Below the pieces are notes generated by a model. That model did not search any database. It was not told where the DNA came from and saw nothing but the letters and a program-made list of their open reading frames with translations. A DNA stretch of 64,000 bases from the NCBI GenBank assembly GCA_963668545.1, contig OY764868.1, positions 1,550,001 through 1,614,000 on the forward strand, given 5' to 3'. The translations under genes were made by a program, and so were the position numbers. Source of the stretch: G963662265 sp963668545. Its GTDB lineage: Bacteria; Spirochaetota; Spirochaetia; CADAEX01. Position 1 is the first letter of the stretch, and each line of letters starts with the position of its first letter. Below, in pieces: positions 27,252 to 35,764 of this stretch.

Positions 27252-28268
27252 TTAAAATAGTTTGAGAATTGCATTAACAGGGAATTTGAGAAAATCTTCA
27301 AATCTCTGACTTGCACCCTGCTTAAGGTATCTCTGAAGTTTTGCAACATCTTTAATATCTTTACCTGCAACTGCAAACATAATGGAACTGCCGTGTTTTA
27401 CTTTACCCCATTTGAAAAGGGTATTGATATCATGTATTCTTTCCCCTTCATAAAAGATAATAACTTCAAGACCGGGATATTTTGCTTTATAGCTGGTTAT
27501 TATTCTTTTCCATGCTTCCACATTTCCATTATGAAAAAGCTCATTGGTTACAGGAACAGAATAAAGCGGAGTCATTCTTGCATTTGAAGGCACAGGTGAT
27601 GATGCAGGTTTCTGTGGTTCCTGGGTTTTTTCAGCAGGTGCAGCAGCTGAGGTTTTTGCAACAGTTCTGGGTGCAGCAGCTTTTTTTCTGCCTGCAGTTT
27701 TTTTTGGTTCAGATATTTTCTTTGCCATTTTAACTGTATACTTCCCGTTTAATATTGAGGGCGGTACTTTATAGTTCTTTTTTTCAAGTATGTTTATTAT
27801 TGCCTGTATTACCGCTTCATGATTTTTTTTATTCTTGTTGCCTGAATGGTCACCGGCATATATAGTGACAAGCTCAAAATTCTTAAGCCCCCCTGTGAGA
27901 GTCCAGCTTTCAGCCTTTTTGGGATTAATAACTACATAACCGATATTGGGATTATGGTATCCTATGACAATATCAACACCCTTCCAACCTGAAAGGATTT
28001 CAGTAATTTCATCAAAATTGTCATAAGTTTCTTTCATATTATAGGATTTGAAACTGAAATCGTATTTATCTGCAAGCAGTGAATTGACAATGGGAAGAAC
28101 CTGGTGCTGTTCAATTGTATTATCATCAAGATACTTGTTTATGGAATCTGCAATATTATCAAATGATTCGAAATTATCAATTATCGAAAGTACGGACTGG
28201 AAATGATTTAAAGAATTATTAAATCCTTTACGTGTATAAAAGCGTTCATATTCTTTTACATCAGTCAT
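27252..28268 (-). CDS. Hypothetical protein with basic Ala/Lys-rich linker, between ppdK-like gene and cfpA
   Basis: I do not recognise a catalytic family. Started at the ATG at 28268 (AGGG eight bases upstream) the product is 338 residues. The longer open frame from 28310 begins inside the cfpA terminator hairpin and is rejected. An N-terminal alpha/beta domain (to about residue 195) is followed by a histone-H1-like basic linker (KKTAGRKKAAAPR, about 205-245) and a C-terminal domain with LEVIIFYEGERIHDINTLFK. There is no signal peptide. Position matches a hypothetical gene that I recall between ppdK and cfpA in Treponema, so a link to the cytoplasmic filament is possible but unproved. Confidence 0.75.
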   Translation of the reverse strand: MTDVKEYERFYTRKGFNNSLNHFQSVLSIIDNFESFDNIADSINKYLDDNTIEQHQVLPIVNSLLADKYDFSFKSYNMKETYDNFDEITEILSGWKGVDIVIGYHNPNIGYVVINPKKAESWTLTGGLKNFELVTIYAGDHSGNKNKKNHEAVIQAIINILEKKNYKVPPSILNGKYTVKMAKKISEPKKTAGRKKAAAPRTVAKTSAAAPAEKTQEPQKPASSPVPSNARMTPLYSVPVTNELFHNGNVEAWKRIITSYKAKYPGLEVIIFYEGERIHDINTLFKWGKVKHGSSIMFAVAGKDIKDVAKLQRYLKQGASQRFEDFLKFPVNAILKLF

Positions 28269-28292
28269 GGATTTACCCTGCCTTTTAATTAT

Positions 28293-28323
28293 AGAAAAAG
28301 TTGGCAGCATTTAAGCTGCCAAC
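28293..28323 (-). terminator. Rho-independent terminator of cfpA
   Basis: GTTGGCAGC (28300-28308) and GCTGCCAAC (28315-28323) form a perfect 9-bp stem with a six-base loop, followed on the minus strand by CTTTTTCT. It comes 18 bases after the cfpA stop codon. Its presence decides the start of the next gene. Confidence 0.75.
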
Positions 28324-28340
28324 CAGTTTGATTAGATTAA

Positions 28341-30383
28341 CTAAATAGTAGTAAGTTTGTTTCCGGAGGATTTTCTACCCGGTTTTTTCTTTTTTGAATT
28401 GTCAACAATACCTGTTGATTTCTTTCTGCCCCGTTTTGCGGAGTCAGGTTTTTCAACTGTAAGAGACTGTTCAATTTCAGGGCTTCCTGAAGATGTGCTG
28501 TTCAGAAGATCAAGATAACTTTCACCTGCATTTTCTTCGCCGCCTTCAATAAGGTCTGTAGTAAATGACTGATTAATATCGCTTCTTACTGTAGATCTAC
28601 GTCTTGAGAATGCTGCAAAAGCCGCATCCTGGAATCCCTTGGAAACTCCGTAAAGGAATTCATTCATACAATTCGCCATACCGTCAAGTGTAGCCTTCTT
28701 TCTTTTTATTGAAGTTATATCAAGATCAAGAAGAAGTCCCGGCTGTATGTGATAGGGATTTATCATGTAATCAAAACTTCCAAACTGTTTTTCAAGTTTT
28801 TCAATTCTTTCTTCCATTACCCTTCTCTGGATAGGATACTTGTAACCGTACATATCCTGAAGACGTTTTTTCATGATTATGAATCTCTTTTTAACTTTGT
28901 CTTTTTCAAAGACATAGGTTCTGTTGAGTTCTTCTACACTTGTTTCAGCTGGTTTTACGAATGATATTTCATCCCACACCTTTTCAATATCTTCATATAC
29001 CGGGTCACCAGTTCTTGCTTTTATTGATTTGGTTATTTTGTTCTTGTATGCCTTTGCAAGATCTTCAAAATCTGTAACACCTTTGAATCTTTTGGCATCC
29101 TGATAAACCATTTCAAGAATATCCCATAAATGTTCACATTCGACTTCAAATGATTTCACCTGTACATCATAAGCTTTCTGCTCTTCAATAAGCTGGGCAT
29201 TATCATAATATCTGAGTCTGATCTGGTACCTTTCATCAGGAAGATTCTGAACATCTGTATCTTCATATTCCCTTATAAGAAGCTCTCTTCCGTTTTTAAG
29301 GTTTTCTATGTACTGATATCCCATTTTTGAAGTATCAAGTATGGAAGTAATTGAGTTTACAGCTGTGTTGTATCCCCTGTTTCTGATATTCTCAATATCA
29401 ATAATCTTCTTTAGGTTTTCCCTGATATTCAGCTGGTCAAAACTTTCAGGATCAATTTCAGCCCTGAGACCGTCAATTGCATCCATAAGGCTTTTTGCCA
29501 CCATTGTATATCTTTTTGATTTAGGACTTGTCTTGTCATCATCAGTGTAATTTTCTACAATCTTCATTTTTTCGAAAATTATTTCACTGTCAGTGAGTTC
29601 TTCCTTCCCTTCATCAATAAGAACATCTTTTACTTTTTCAATTTCCTTATCAAGGATATCTGTTATGTTCTTTGAGATAAGTTCCTTGATTAAATATTCA
29701 ACTGTTGCCTGATAATGAAAAATAGGGCTTATCAGTTCTGAATCCAGAATGTTTACCGACATTTTCACATCACAAACTGTCTTTGGTTTGAATGCGTTAT
29801 CCTGAAATGCACATTTAACAATTGAATAGGCGTTTTCACCACGGATAAAAGCACCAACATCAGTTTTCTGTCTCAGGAGAGAGTTAGTCAGGTTTTCAAG
29901 ATCATTAACCCCTCTCTGAATATGGCCCTGAAGGTGGCCGTACATATTAACAATTGATTTTTCAATTTCACCGGTGTTGAATTTATCCATTCCTCCGACT
30001 TCATCAAGAAGTGAAGCAATTTCTTTAGGTGTATACCTGTTGAGGACCTTCATTTCCTCTTTGTCTATGAAATTTCTTACTTTTTTTACCATTTCGTCTT
30101 CAGATGTAACAATATATCTGTTGAACATGTTCTGGTAATTCTGGTTGAAATAATTATAGACTTTTTCCTTGAGGCCACCCATTACGTCTATTTTTTCAAG
30201 AACTTCTAGAGGAAGTTTTGATGATAAGTGGTTCATCACTTTATCAACTTCTTCTGCAAGAAGTCTGTCAACCTCTGCCTGCTGATCCCTGCTTTCCTGA
30301 GCAAGAGAGTTCCTGGATCCTACAGCGCTCGGTTTTTCAGGATGGAAAACCATCGGGCTTTTAGGTAGATCAATACTTCCCAT
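28341..30383 (-). CDS. cfpA: Cytoplasmic filament protein A (CfpA)
   Basis: A 680-residue, highly charged, mostly alpha-helical protein with no signal peptide. Size and neighbourhood (ppdK homologue downstream, vWA gene divergent) match Treponema CfpA, the subunit of the ribbon of cytoplasmic filaments under the inner membrane, required in T. denticola for normal cell division. Long helical stretches with heptad-like spacing occupy most of the protein. The C-terminal 50 residues are basic and low in complexity (KRGRKKS, KKKKPGRKSS). The start has AAGGAGAG at ideal spacing and a promoter with an A13 tract. Identification rests on size, composition and synteny from memory, not an alignment. Confidence 0.75.
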   Translation of the reverse strand: MGSIDLPKSPMVFHPEKPSAVGSRNSLAQESRDQQAEVDRLLAEEVDKVMNHLSSKLPLEVLEKIDVMGGLKEKVYNYFNQNYQNMFNRYIVTSEDEMVKKVRNFIDKEEMKVLNRYTPKEIASLLDEVGGMDKFNTGEIEKSIVNMYGHLQGHIQRGVNDLENLTNSLLRQKTDVGAFIRGENAYSIVKCAFQDNAFKPKTVCDVKMSVNILDSELISPIFHYQATVEYLIKELISKNITDILDKEIEKVKDVLIDEGKEELTDSEIIFEKMKIVENYTDDDKTSPKSKRYTMVAKSLMDAIDGLRAEIDPESFDQLNIRENLKKIIDIENIRNRGYNTAVNSITSILDTSKMGYQYIENLKNGRELLIREYEDTDVQNLPDERYQIRLRYYDNAQLIEEQKAYDVQVKSFEVECEHLWDILEMVYQDAKRFKGVTDFEDLAKAYKNKITKSIKARTGDPVYEDIEKVWDEISFVKPAETSVEELNRTYVFEKDKVKKRFIIMKKRLQDMYGYKYPIQRRVMEERIEKLEKQFGSFDYMINPYHIQPGLLLDLDITSIKRKKATLDGMANCMNEFLYGVSKGFQDAAFAAFSRRRSTVRSDINQSFTTDLIEGGEENAGESYLDLLNSTSSGSPEIEQSLTVEKPDSAKRGRKKSTGIVDNSKKKKPGRKSSGNKLTTI

Positions 30384-30748
30384 AATACTCTCCTTATTAA
30401 TCCTTACATTTATAGAATATCAACAACTTAACACAAATGTAAAGCACGTTTTTTTTTTTTTATAAAAGATTGAAAATCGTATATTTTCATTAATGAGCAA
30501 CTCGTAATAAACTGTTTGCAACAAAATAAAATAACTAATCTGATTATAAGTAAAATAATAATATAATTCAAACACATTTTTTAAAAATAAGTATTTGTAA
30601 TATTTTAAACAGAATATTATGATTATATATACCAAAAAACGGGTTTTTTAATTGAAATAACAATAAAAAACAAAATATTTTTACTGATTTGATTGTTGAA
30701 AATATTTAAAATAAGTAATGCTTAATAAAAAATCGGCAACTGGTATAA
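30384..30748. other. AT-rich divergent intergenic region between cfpA and the vWA operon
   Basis: This 365-base gap is strongly AT-rich. It contains the cfpA promoter and A-tract on the left. The right part must hold the promoter of the plus-strand vWA operon, but no -35/-10 pair stands out from the background. Short open frames in it lack ribosome-binding sites. No tRNA or structured RNA was recognised. Confidence 0.6.
30414..30461 (-). promoter_or_regulatory. cfpA promoter with A-tract UP-like element
   Basis: On the minus strand, TTTACA (30438-30443) and TATTCT (30414-30419) are 18 bases apart. A run of 13 A (30449-30461 as T on the plus strand) ends five bases upstream of the -35, where UP elements bind the RNA polymerase alpha subunits. 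The leader is about 24 bases. This fits strong expression of an abundant structural protein. Confidence 0.5.
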
Positions 30749-30769
30749 ATGTTAAAAAAGGTGAAACAT

Positions 30770-32137
30770 ATGATGAAGAAAACATTTTTCGCAGTTATTG
30801 TTATACTTCTTTCCATAAGATTATATTCTGATGAACGCAAAGAAAATATTGATATTTTTATACTTCTCGATAAATCCCTTTCAATGGAAAACAACATTGA
30901 TGAGGTCAAGGAATATATACAGAGTTATATTGTCGACAACATTATAATTAATGGCGACAGACTGCTTATAATAAATTTTTACGGTAAAACTGAAAAGTAT
31001 ATTGATTCTTTTATTGACAACAATGATGTAAAAGGTCAAATAAAAGATAAAATATCAGATGTCAGGGCTGACGGAAGATTTACAGATATTGGAAGTGCTC
31101 TTGACACCTTGTCTGAAACTGCAGGAGAGGAAACAGAAAGGCTCAGATATATGCTTCTTATAACAGACGGTAAACAGGAAGCTCCTCCCGGTACAAAGTA
31201 CTACAGTCCTGACGGAAGTTTTAACCACGAGCTTCTCAGACATACCCGTGTTATTCAGAAAAAGGGCTGGAAAATTGAAGTTCTGGGTATCGGCAAGTTA
31301 AACAAAGCTGCTGATATTGCAGAGAAACTGTCCGGTACCTATATTGAGGTGGATAAAGCTGTAGCAGAAGATCTGGCTGAAAAAACATCGGATTTTCTTA
31401 CAATAATTAATATAAACAAGGTCCCTGAATTAAAGAAACTGAACAGAAAAAATGAATCTGTTATAAGCTTTTCTGCTGTATCATCTAATACAGATAATGA
31501 TATTGAAATTATTATGGATTCAATACGATTCACTGCAGGAGAAAAAGTACATGAAATGCTTCCTGAAAAGTTCAGATTTATAATAGAACCCGATATTGTA
31601 AACAATATAGATATTCCTGTAATGATTAAAGATGAAATACCTCCTGGAAATATTAAAGGCAGTCTTGAATTCTTCTATGTTTCTGAAAACATCCTGACTC
31701 CATCTCTTTTTGATATTGAACTTGTAAAATCAAAGGGAATAAATCCTCTTTTAATATTTATTGCAGCTGGAATTCCTGTTCTGATAATTTTACTGTTTAT
31801 TTTTAAAAATATGAAAGGCCCAGGTAAGAGTGACAAGGATAGCGGATTTGATATTCTTATAGATAATGAAAAAATATCTGAAATTCCTTATATCCTGAAA
31901 AACAATGAAAAACTGTTTCTGGCAATAAACAATGCAGGTGAAATTACATTATCAAGAATAAAATCCGCCTTTTCAAAAGGATATCTGGTTAAATCAGACG
32001 GTAAGATAAGTTTTCAAATACTGGACAGCAAATTGTTTCCAGATTTTAAAGATAAAATTGATAATATTATTGGAAAATCTGTTAATATTAGATTAAAGAG
32101 CGGTAAGTTCTTGAAAATTCTTTTTAAGAGGAAATAA
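30770..32137 (+). CDS. vWA-domain membrane protein (TP0750-like)
   Basis: A 455-residue protein from the ATG at 30770, chosen because AAGGTG sits six bases before it and the signal peptide then starts MMKKTFFAVIVILLSIRLYS. The open frame extends seven codons further upstream. The vWA domain (about residues 22-215) has the MIDAS motif D-K-S-L-S in FILLDKSLSMENN, a TDIGSAL threonine loop and LLITDGKQE. A transmembrane helix near residue 330-350 (FIAAGIPVLIILLFIF) is followed by a cytoplasmic tail of about 100 residues. By position next to cfpA it resembles T. pallidum TP0750, a vWA protein reported to degrade host proteins, but TP0750 is much shorter. The stop overlaps the next start (TAATG). 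Confidence 0.75.
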   Translation: MMKKTFFAVIVILLSIRLYSDERKENIDIFILLDKSLSMENNIDEVKEYIQSYIVDNIIINGDRLLIINFYGKTEKYIDSFIDNNDVKGQIKDKISDVRADGRFTDIGSALDTLSETAGEETERLRYMLLITDGKQEAPPGTKYYSPDGSFNHELLRHTRVIQKKGWKIEVLGIGKLNKAADIAEKLSGTYIEVDKAVAEDLAEKTSDFLTIININKVPELKKLNRKNESVISFSAVSSNTDNDIEIIMDSIRFTAGEKVHEMLPEKFRFIIEPDIVNNIDIPVMIKDEIPPGNIKGSLEFFYVSENILTPSLFDIELVKSKGINPLLIFIAAGIPVLIILLFIFKNMKGPGKSDKDSGFDILIDNEKISEIPYILKNNEKLFLAINNAGEITLSRIKSAFSKGYLVKSDGKISFQILDSKLFPDFKDKIDNIIGKSVNIRLKSGKFLKILFKRK

Positions 32138-33258
32138 TGACATTTACAACCCTTTTTATTGATAAAGGGGGTATAAACAAGGATATACCCGGTTTTTCTG
32201 AAATATTTTCTGCTTCCGAACTCGGTTTCTGGGGCGAGTACAGTTTTCTGGATTTTTCACTGTACAATGTGAATTCCATTCAGAATATTTTTATATGTGA
32301 AAAAGAAATACGCAAATGTATCAGCAATGTGATGCTCAAGTGGGATGAAAGGAGATTTGATTTTTTCCCTTACAGGAGTGATCTGGATTCTGTTGAATCA
32401 TTCCTGAGAAAAATTGAAGATGATATTCTGGTATTTTATAATATCAATTTCGCCGCAGCTGTGGAAGAAAATGAAGTCAGGAATGCTGTAAAAGACTTTG
32501 CTGATAGAAAATCCGGAAAAATAGAAAAAATATCAGTTAATTCAATTCCTGTTGATATCTATATAGCAGATAAAAAAACTGTTTTGAAGAATCTTGACAG
32601 CATGCAGAACAGAATAAAACCTGAAACCAATATTTTCGATTTCATTCTCGAAGAAATACTTGCAACTGAATTTGAAAATATGATTGATATAAAAGGAGAT
32701 ATTTTATTCAATAACAGCATCAGCCAGTTTTATAATAACAATATTGCACTACTGAACAGGAACAGTTCAGATCTTATGGAATCCTTTATGAAAAACACCC
32801 CTCCTCCGCATGAAAAGGATTCGGTTATTGGAAGAAAAGGAGATGTTGTTAATTCAATAATATCTTCCAATTCACGAATTGAGGGATATGTAGAAAATTC
32901 TGTTATATTTTCAGGTGTAAATATCAAACAGAATTCTGTTATCAGGAATTCTGTTATTATGAGCGGAAACCAGATTGGAAAAAATGTGAATATTGAAAAT
33001 ACCCTTATACTTCCGAATTTTAAAAATCCTGTAAACATTTCAAACATTCAGGATAAATGTATTATTGGAGCAAACAAATCAAAAGCAAGAAACAGTGATT
33101 ATCCGGAACAAATCAAGGAAGGTCTGACTGTTGTCGGGATGAACAGTATAATACCCTCAAAATTTGTAGCAGAGCCAGGATCTTTGATAGGGGCAGATGT
33201 AATCTCAACCCGATTAAAGGAATTAAAAAAAATTAAAAAAAGCGGTTCAGTTGTATGA
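32137..33258 (+). CDS. Degenerate GlgC/GlgD-like nucleotidyltransferase-fold protein
   Basis: A 373-residue protein. Overall layout resembles ADP-glucose pyrophosphorylase, especially the GlgD branch: the linker N-T-P-P-P leads into a hexapeptide left-handed beta-helix (GRKGDVVNSIISSNSRIEGY, ENSVIFSGVNIKQNSVIRNS, IGKNVNIENTLI). The N-terminal nucleotide-binding loop G-G-x-G-T-R-L is absent, so it is probably not catalytic, as in GlgD regulatory subunits. It shares a TAATG junction with the vWA gene and an ATGA junction with the DHH gene. A role in glycogen metabolism is not supported by the neighbours. It could be a structural or regulatory protein that kept the fold. Confidence 0.6.
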   Translation: MTFTTLFIDKGGINKDIPGFSEIFSASELGFWGEYSFLDFSLYNVNSIQNIFICEKEIRKCISNVMLKWDERRFDFFPYRSDLDSVESFLRKIEDDILVFYNINFAAAVEENEVRNAVKDFADRKSGKIEKISVNSIPVDIYIADKKTVLKNLDSMQNRIKPETNIFDFILEEILATEFENMIDIKGDILFNNSISQFYNNNIALLNRNSSDLMESFMKNTPPPHEKDSVIGRKGDVVNSIISSNSRIEGYVENSVIFSGVNIKQNSVIRNSVIMSGNQIGKNVNIENTLILPNFKNPVNISNIQDKCIIGANKSKARNSDYPEQIKEGLTVVGMNSIIPSKFVAEPGSLIGADVISTRLKELKKIKKSGSVV

Positions 33259-34250
33259 AAAATTTAAACAAATTTTATAAATTCATGGATAATTATGATA
33301 ATTTCATTCTTACAGGCCATGAAAATCCTGATGCCGATGCTGTAGGAAGTGAATATGCTTTATGCAGACATTTGAGAAACTGCGGAAAGAATTCGAGGAT
33401 TATGACAGCTGAATCACTGCCTGAAAAATACAGATTTATTGATTCTGAAAATATTGTTGAAGAAGTAAAATCTGAAGATGATATTCCCGAAAATATTACA
33501 GATTTCGCGTTTATAATACTTGATACAAATACACCTTACAACACAGGTATGATATACAGCTATCTGAAAGACAGGGTAAGGGAAATATTCATCATAGACC
33601 ATCATGAAAGCCCTGAAGAAGATGAACTTATTAAGGATTACAACTGTATTGAAACTGATGCATCTTCTTCATGTGAAATTGTATACAGAATTATTAAAAA
33701 CAGCGGGATAAACACCGAAATAACATTAGACATGGCTCAAGCTTTGTATGCCGGAATAATATATGATACAGGTTCTTTTATATACCCCAAAACAAGCGAT
33801 CAGACTCTGTTTATAGCTGCTGAACTTGTTTCAAAAGGGTTGAAACCAAACTATATCTATTCACAGATCTATGAAAGCAACAGTCTGTCATCTCTCAAGC
33901 TTCATTCAAAGGTTTTTTCCGATATTCAGTTTTACCACAACCACAGTACAGCTCTGCAGATAATGACCAGAGATATACTTAAAAAATACAACGCATCATA
34001 TGAAGATGGTGATACAATAATTAATATCCCTCTGAAATGCCGTGATATCAGGATATCAGTCTTTTTCAAGGAAAACAAAAAAGGGGTTCTCAGATGCTCC
34101 ATGAGGTCAAAAGATAATCTTGATATAGCATCAATAGCCAGAAGTTTCGGAGGCGGTGGACATACTACGGCAGCAGGGTTCAAGTGTAATGAACCTCTTG
34201 AAATAATAATGAAAAAAGTGTTAAAAGAAATCAAAAAACTATTAGGCTGA
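33255..34250 (+). CDS. nrnA: DHH/DHHA1 phosphoesterase, NrnA-type
   Basis: A 331-residue protein with the DHH-domain metal motifs in order: GHENPDADAVGSE (about residue 21), an aspartate in FIILDTN, IIDHHESPEED (about 115) and GIIYDTGSF. The DHHA1 substrate-binding motif is near the end, SFGGGGHTTAAGFKC. NrnA enzymes degrade short oligoribonucleotides or nanoRNA, and many also dephosphorylate pAp or hydrolyse cyclic dinucleotide products. It overlaps the preceding gene by four bases (ATGA) and the lipoprotein gene starts seven bases after its stop. The reason for co-expression with two surface proteins is unclear. Confidence 0.88.
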   Translation: MKNLNKFYKFMDNYDNFILTGHENPDADAVGSEYALCRHLRNCGKNSRIMTAESLPEKYRFIDSENIVEEVKSEDDIPENITDFAFIILDTNTPYNTGMIYSYLKDRVREIFIIDHHESPEEDELIKDYNCIETDASSSCEIVYRIIKNSGINTEITLDMAQALYAGIIYDTGSFIYPKTSDQTLFIAAELVSKGLKPNYIYSQIYESNSLSSLKLHSKVFSDIQFYHNHSTALQIMTRDILKKYNASYEDGDTIINIPLKCRDIRISVFFKENKKGVLRCSMRSKDNLDIASIARSFGGGGHTTAAGFKCNEPLEIIMKKVLKEIKKLLG

Positions 34251-34257
34251 GTATCAA

Positions 34258-35757
34258 ATGAAACTTCTATATAAAATACCTCTTGTGCTTTTTATAATAA
34301 TAATTCTCCAGGGATGCGGTTCGGAAAGTAAAAATGAAGAAAATGTGTCTGCAGAAATCATTAATGAGACAGAAGAAAAAGCTGATGAAAAAACAGAAAA
34401 TGAAACAGGATTATATCATAAGTTTCTTGATGAAAGTATAATCCCCAAGATAAATATAGAAAATAACGACCTGATTTTATATATACAGAATATAAATCTC
34501 GATTTTGATACTGAAGAGGAACAGGTTATTGTCGAAAAAGATCCTGATATCAAAAATAAACTCAGAATCATTGTTGTTGATTTTGATTCAGTACGTAATA
34601 AATATATTACAACATGGGAAACTTTCAGGGAAAATGTAAATCCAAGAACGTTTATTATTTCATATGCAGATGTTGTCGGTGACCATAACATGGAAATACT
34701 TTTCAGGGGAACAGGAAGCAGTAATGAACAGATACTTGCTGTTTACAGAAAAACACATTCACCTGCAGGGATAAGCCTTTATTATGAAAATATAGCTGAA
34801 ATAATTATTGATGGTCAGATTGAAATTATTGAAAAAGAAAGAAGTTCTGCATATCTTCTTGGGCAGAAAAATGGAATCAGTTTTCCTGTAATTACATATG
34901 AGAGAGACGAAGAATCAGAAAATCTTCTTGATATGGTAAAAAAAACATTTATATGGAATTACCAGTCAAGCAGGTTCATAAAATCGCTTGAAGAGAAAAT
35001 TCCAGGTGAAAAAATTGAGGAAGAACGTCTGGAAAAGCTTTTTGTTGAAGATATTGATGCATATCAGGATTTTCTTCAGGGCCAGTGGGTAAATAATAAA
35101 AACAGCAGTTCTGTAATCAGTTTTGACAGGGAAAACAATGAAATTGCTGTATATTCAGATGATATACTGGAAATTTACAAATGGACAGATTTTACCAAAT
35201 CAAGAATGCCTCAAAAAGTTTATATAAGTGCAAGGAATGATCTTATCCATTTTATTAGAAAAAACATTTTAATAACAATTGAAAAACTTGACAGGATAAG
35301 GATTGTTGTAAATGACAGGGAAATAGCGAGTAAAGATATTGAACACCCGTGGAACGGGGCTTATGAAAGGATTAACAGCAGCGTTAATATTGATATGGAA
35401 CAGAAAAAAGAAGAAACTGTTAAAATATTACTTGAAGGAAGCTATACTGGTGTAAATGATACTATAACTTTTTCCGGGTCTGATTTCACCCAGACAGGTC
35501 CTGCTGCAATGAAAAAGGGAGTTTATTCAGTTTTTGATTATAATGGTAAAAATATTATTGAATTCAGGTATCTTGACAGTAACAGGCTTGTTAAAGATAT
35601 AAAAGAATACAGTATTGAATATTCACAGTTTGATATCGAGAATAAAACAGTTAATGAGATCAGACTGCAGCACGGAGAAATAAAAGCCCAGTATTTTGAT
35701 GCTTCAGGTGAAGATAAAATAATTTATAAACAGACAATAGAAAAAGAAAACAACTGA
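34258..35757 (+). CDS. Pallilysin-related lipoprotein, without HEXXH
   Basis: A 499-residue lipoprotein: signal peptide and lipobox are clear (IIILQGCGSE, Cys about residue 21), followed by a Glu-rich low-complexity spacer to about residue 50. The beta-strand-rich body includes DLILYIQNINLDFD and ISYADVVGDHNMEILF. Synteny with cfpA and a vWA gene points to the T. pallidum TP0751 (pallilysin) group, whose members bind laminin and in T. pallidum carry an HEXXH protease motif. No HEXXH is present here, and the protein is about twice as long. It is last in the four-gene operon and should be anchored facing the periplasm or the outside. Family assignment is inferred from context and pattern. Confidence 0.5.
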   Translation: MKLLYKIPLVLFIIIILQGCGSESKNEENVSAEIINETEEKADEKTENETGLYHKFLDESIIPKINIENNDLILYIQNINLDFDTEEEQVIVEKDPDIKNKLRIIVVDFDSVRNKYITTWETFRENVNPRTFIISYADVVGDHNMEILFRGTGSSNEQILAVYRKTHSPAGISLYYENIAEIIIDGQIEIIEKERSSAYLLGQKNGISFPVITYERDEESENLLDMVKKTFIWNYQSSRFIKSLEEKIPGEKIEEERLEKLFVEDIDAYQDFLQGQWVNNKNSSSVISFDRENNEIAVYSDDILEIYKWTDFTKSRMPQKVYISARNDLIHFIRKNILITIEKLDRIRIVVNDREIASKDIEHPWNGAYERINSSVNIDMEQKKEETVKILLEGSYTGVNDTITFSGSDFTQTGPAAMKKGVYSVFDYNGKNIIEFRYLDSNRLVKDIKEYSIEYSQFDIENKTVNEIRLQHGEIKAQYFDASGEDKIIYKQTIEKENN

Positions 35758-35764
35758 TTATTAT

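Noticed and set aside
28269..28310. N-terminal extension of the gene upstream of 28268
   Set aside because: These codons lie inside the terminator hairpin of cfpA and have no ribosome-binding site; the ATG at 28268 does.
30420..30635. 71-codon minus-strand open frame in the cfpA upstream gap
   Set aside because: It covers the cfpA promoter and A-tract, has no ribosome-binding site, and its Tyr/Phe/Ile content reflects random AT-rich DNA.
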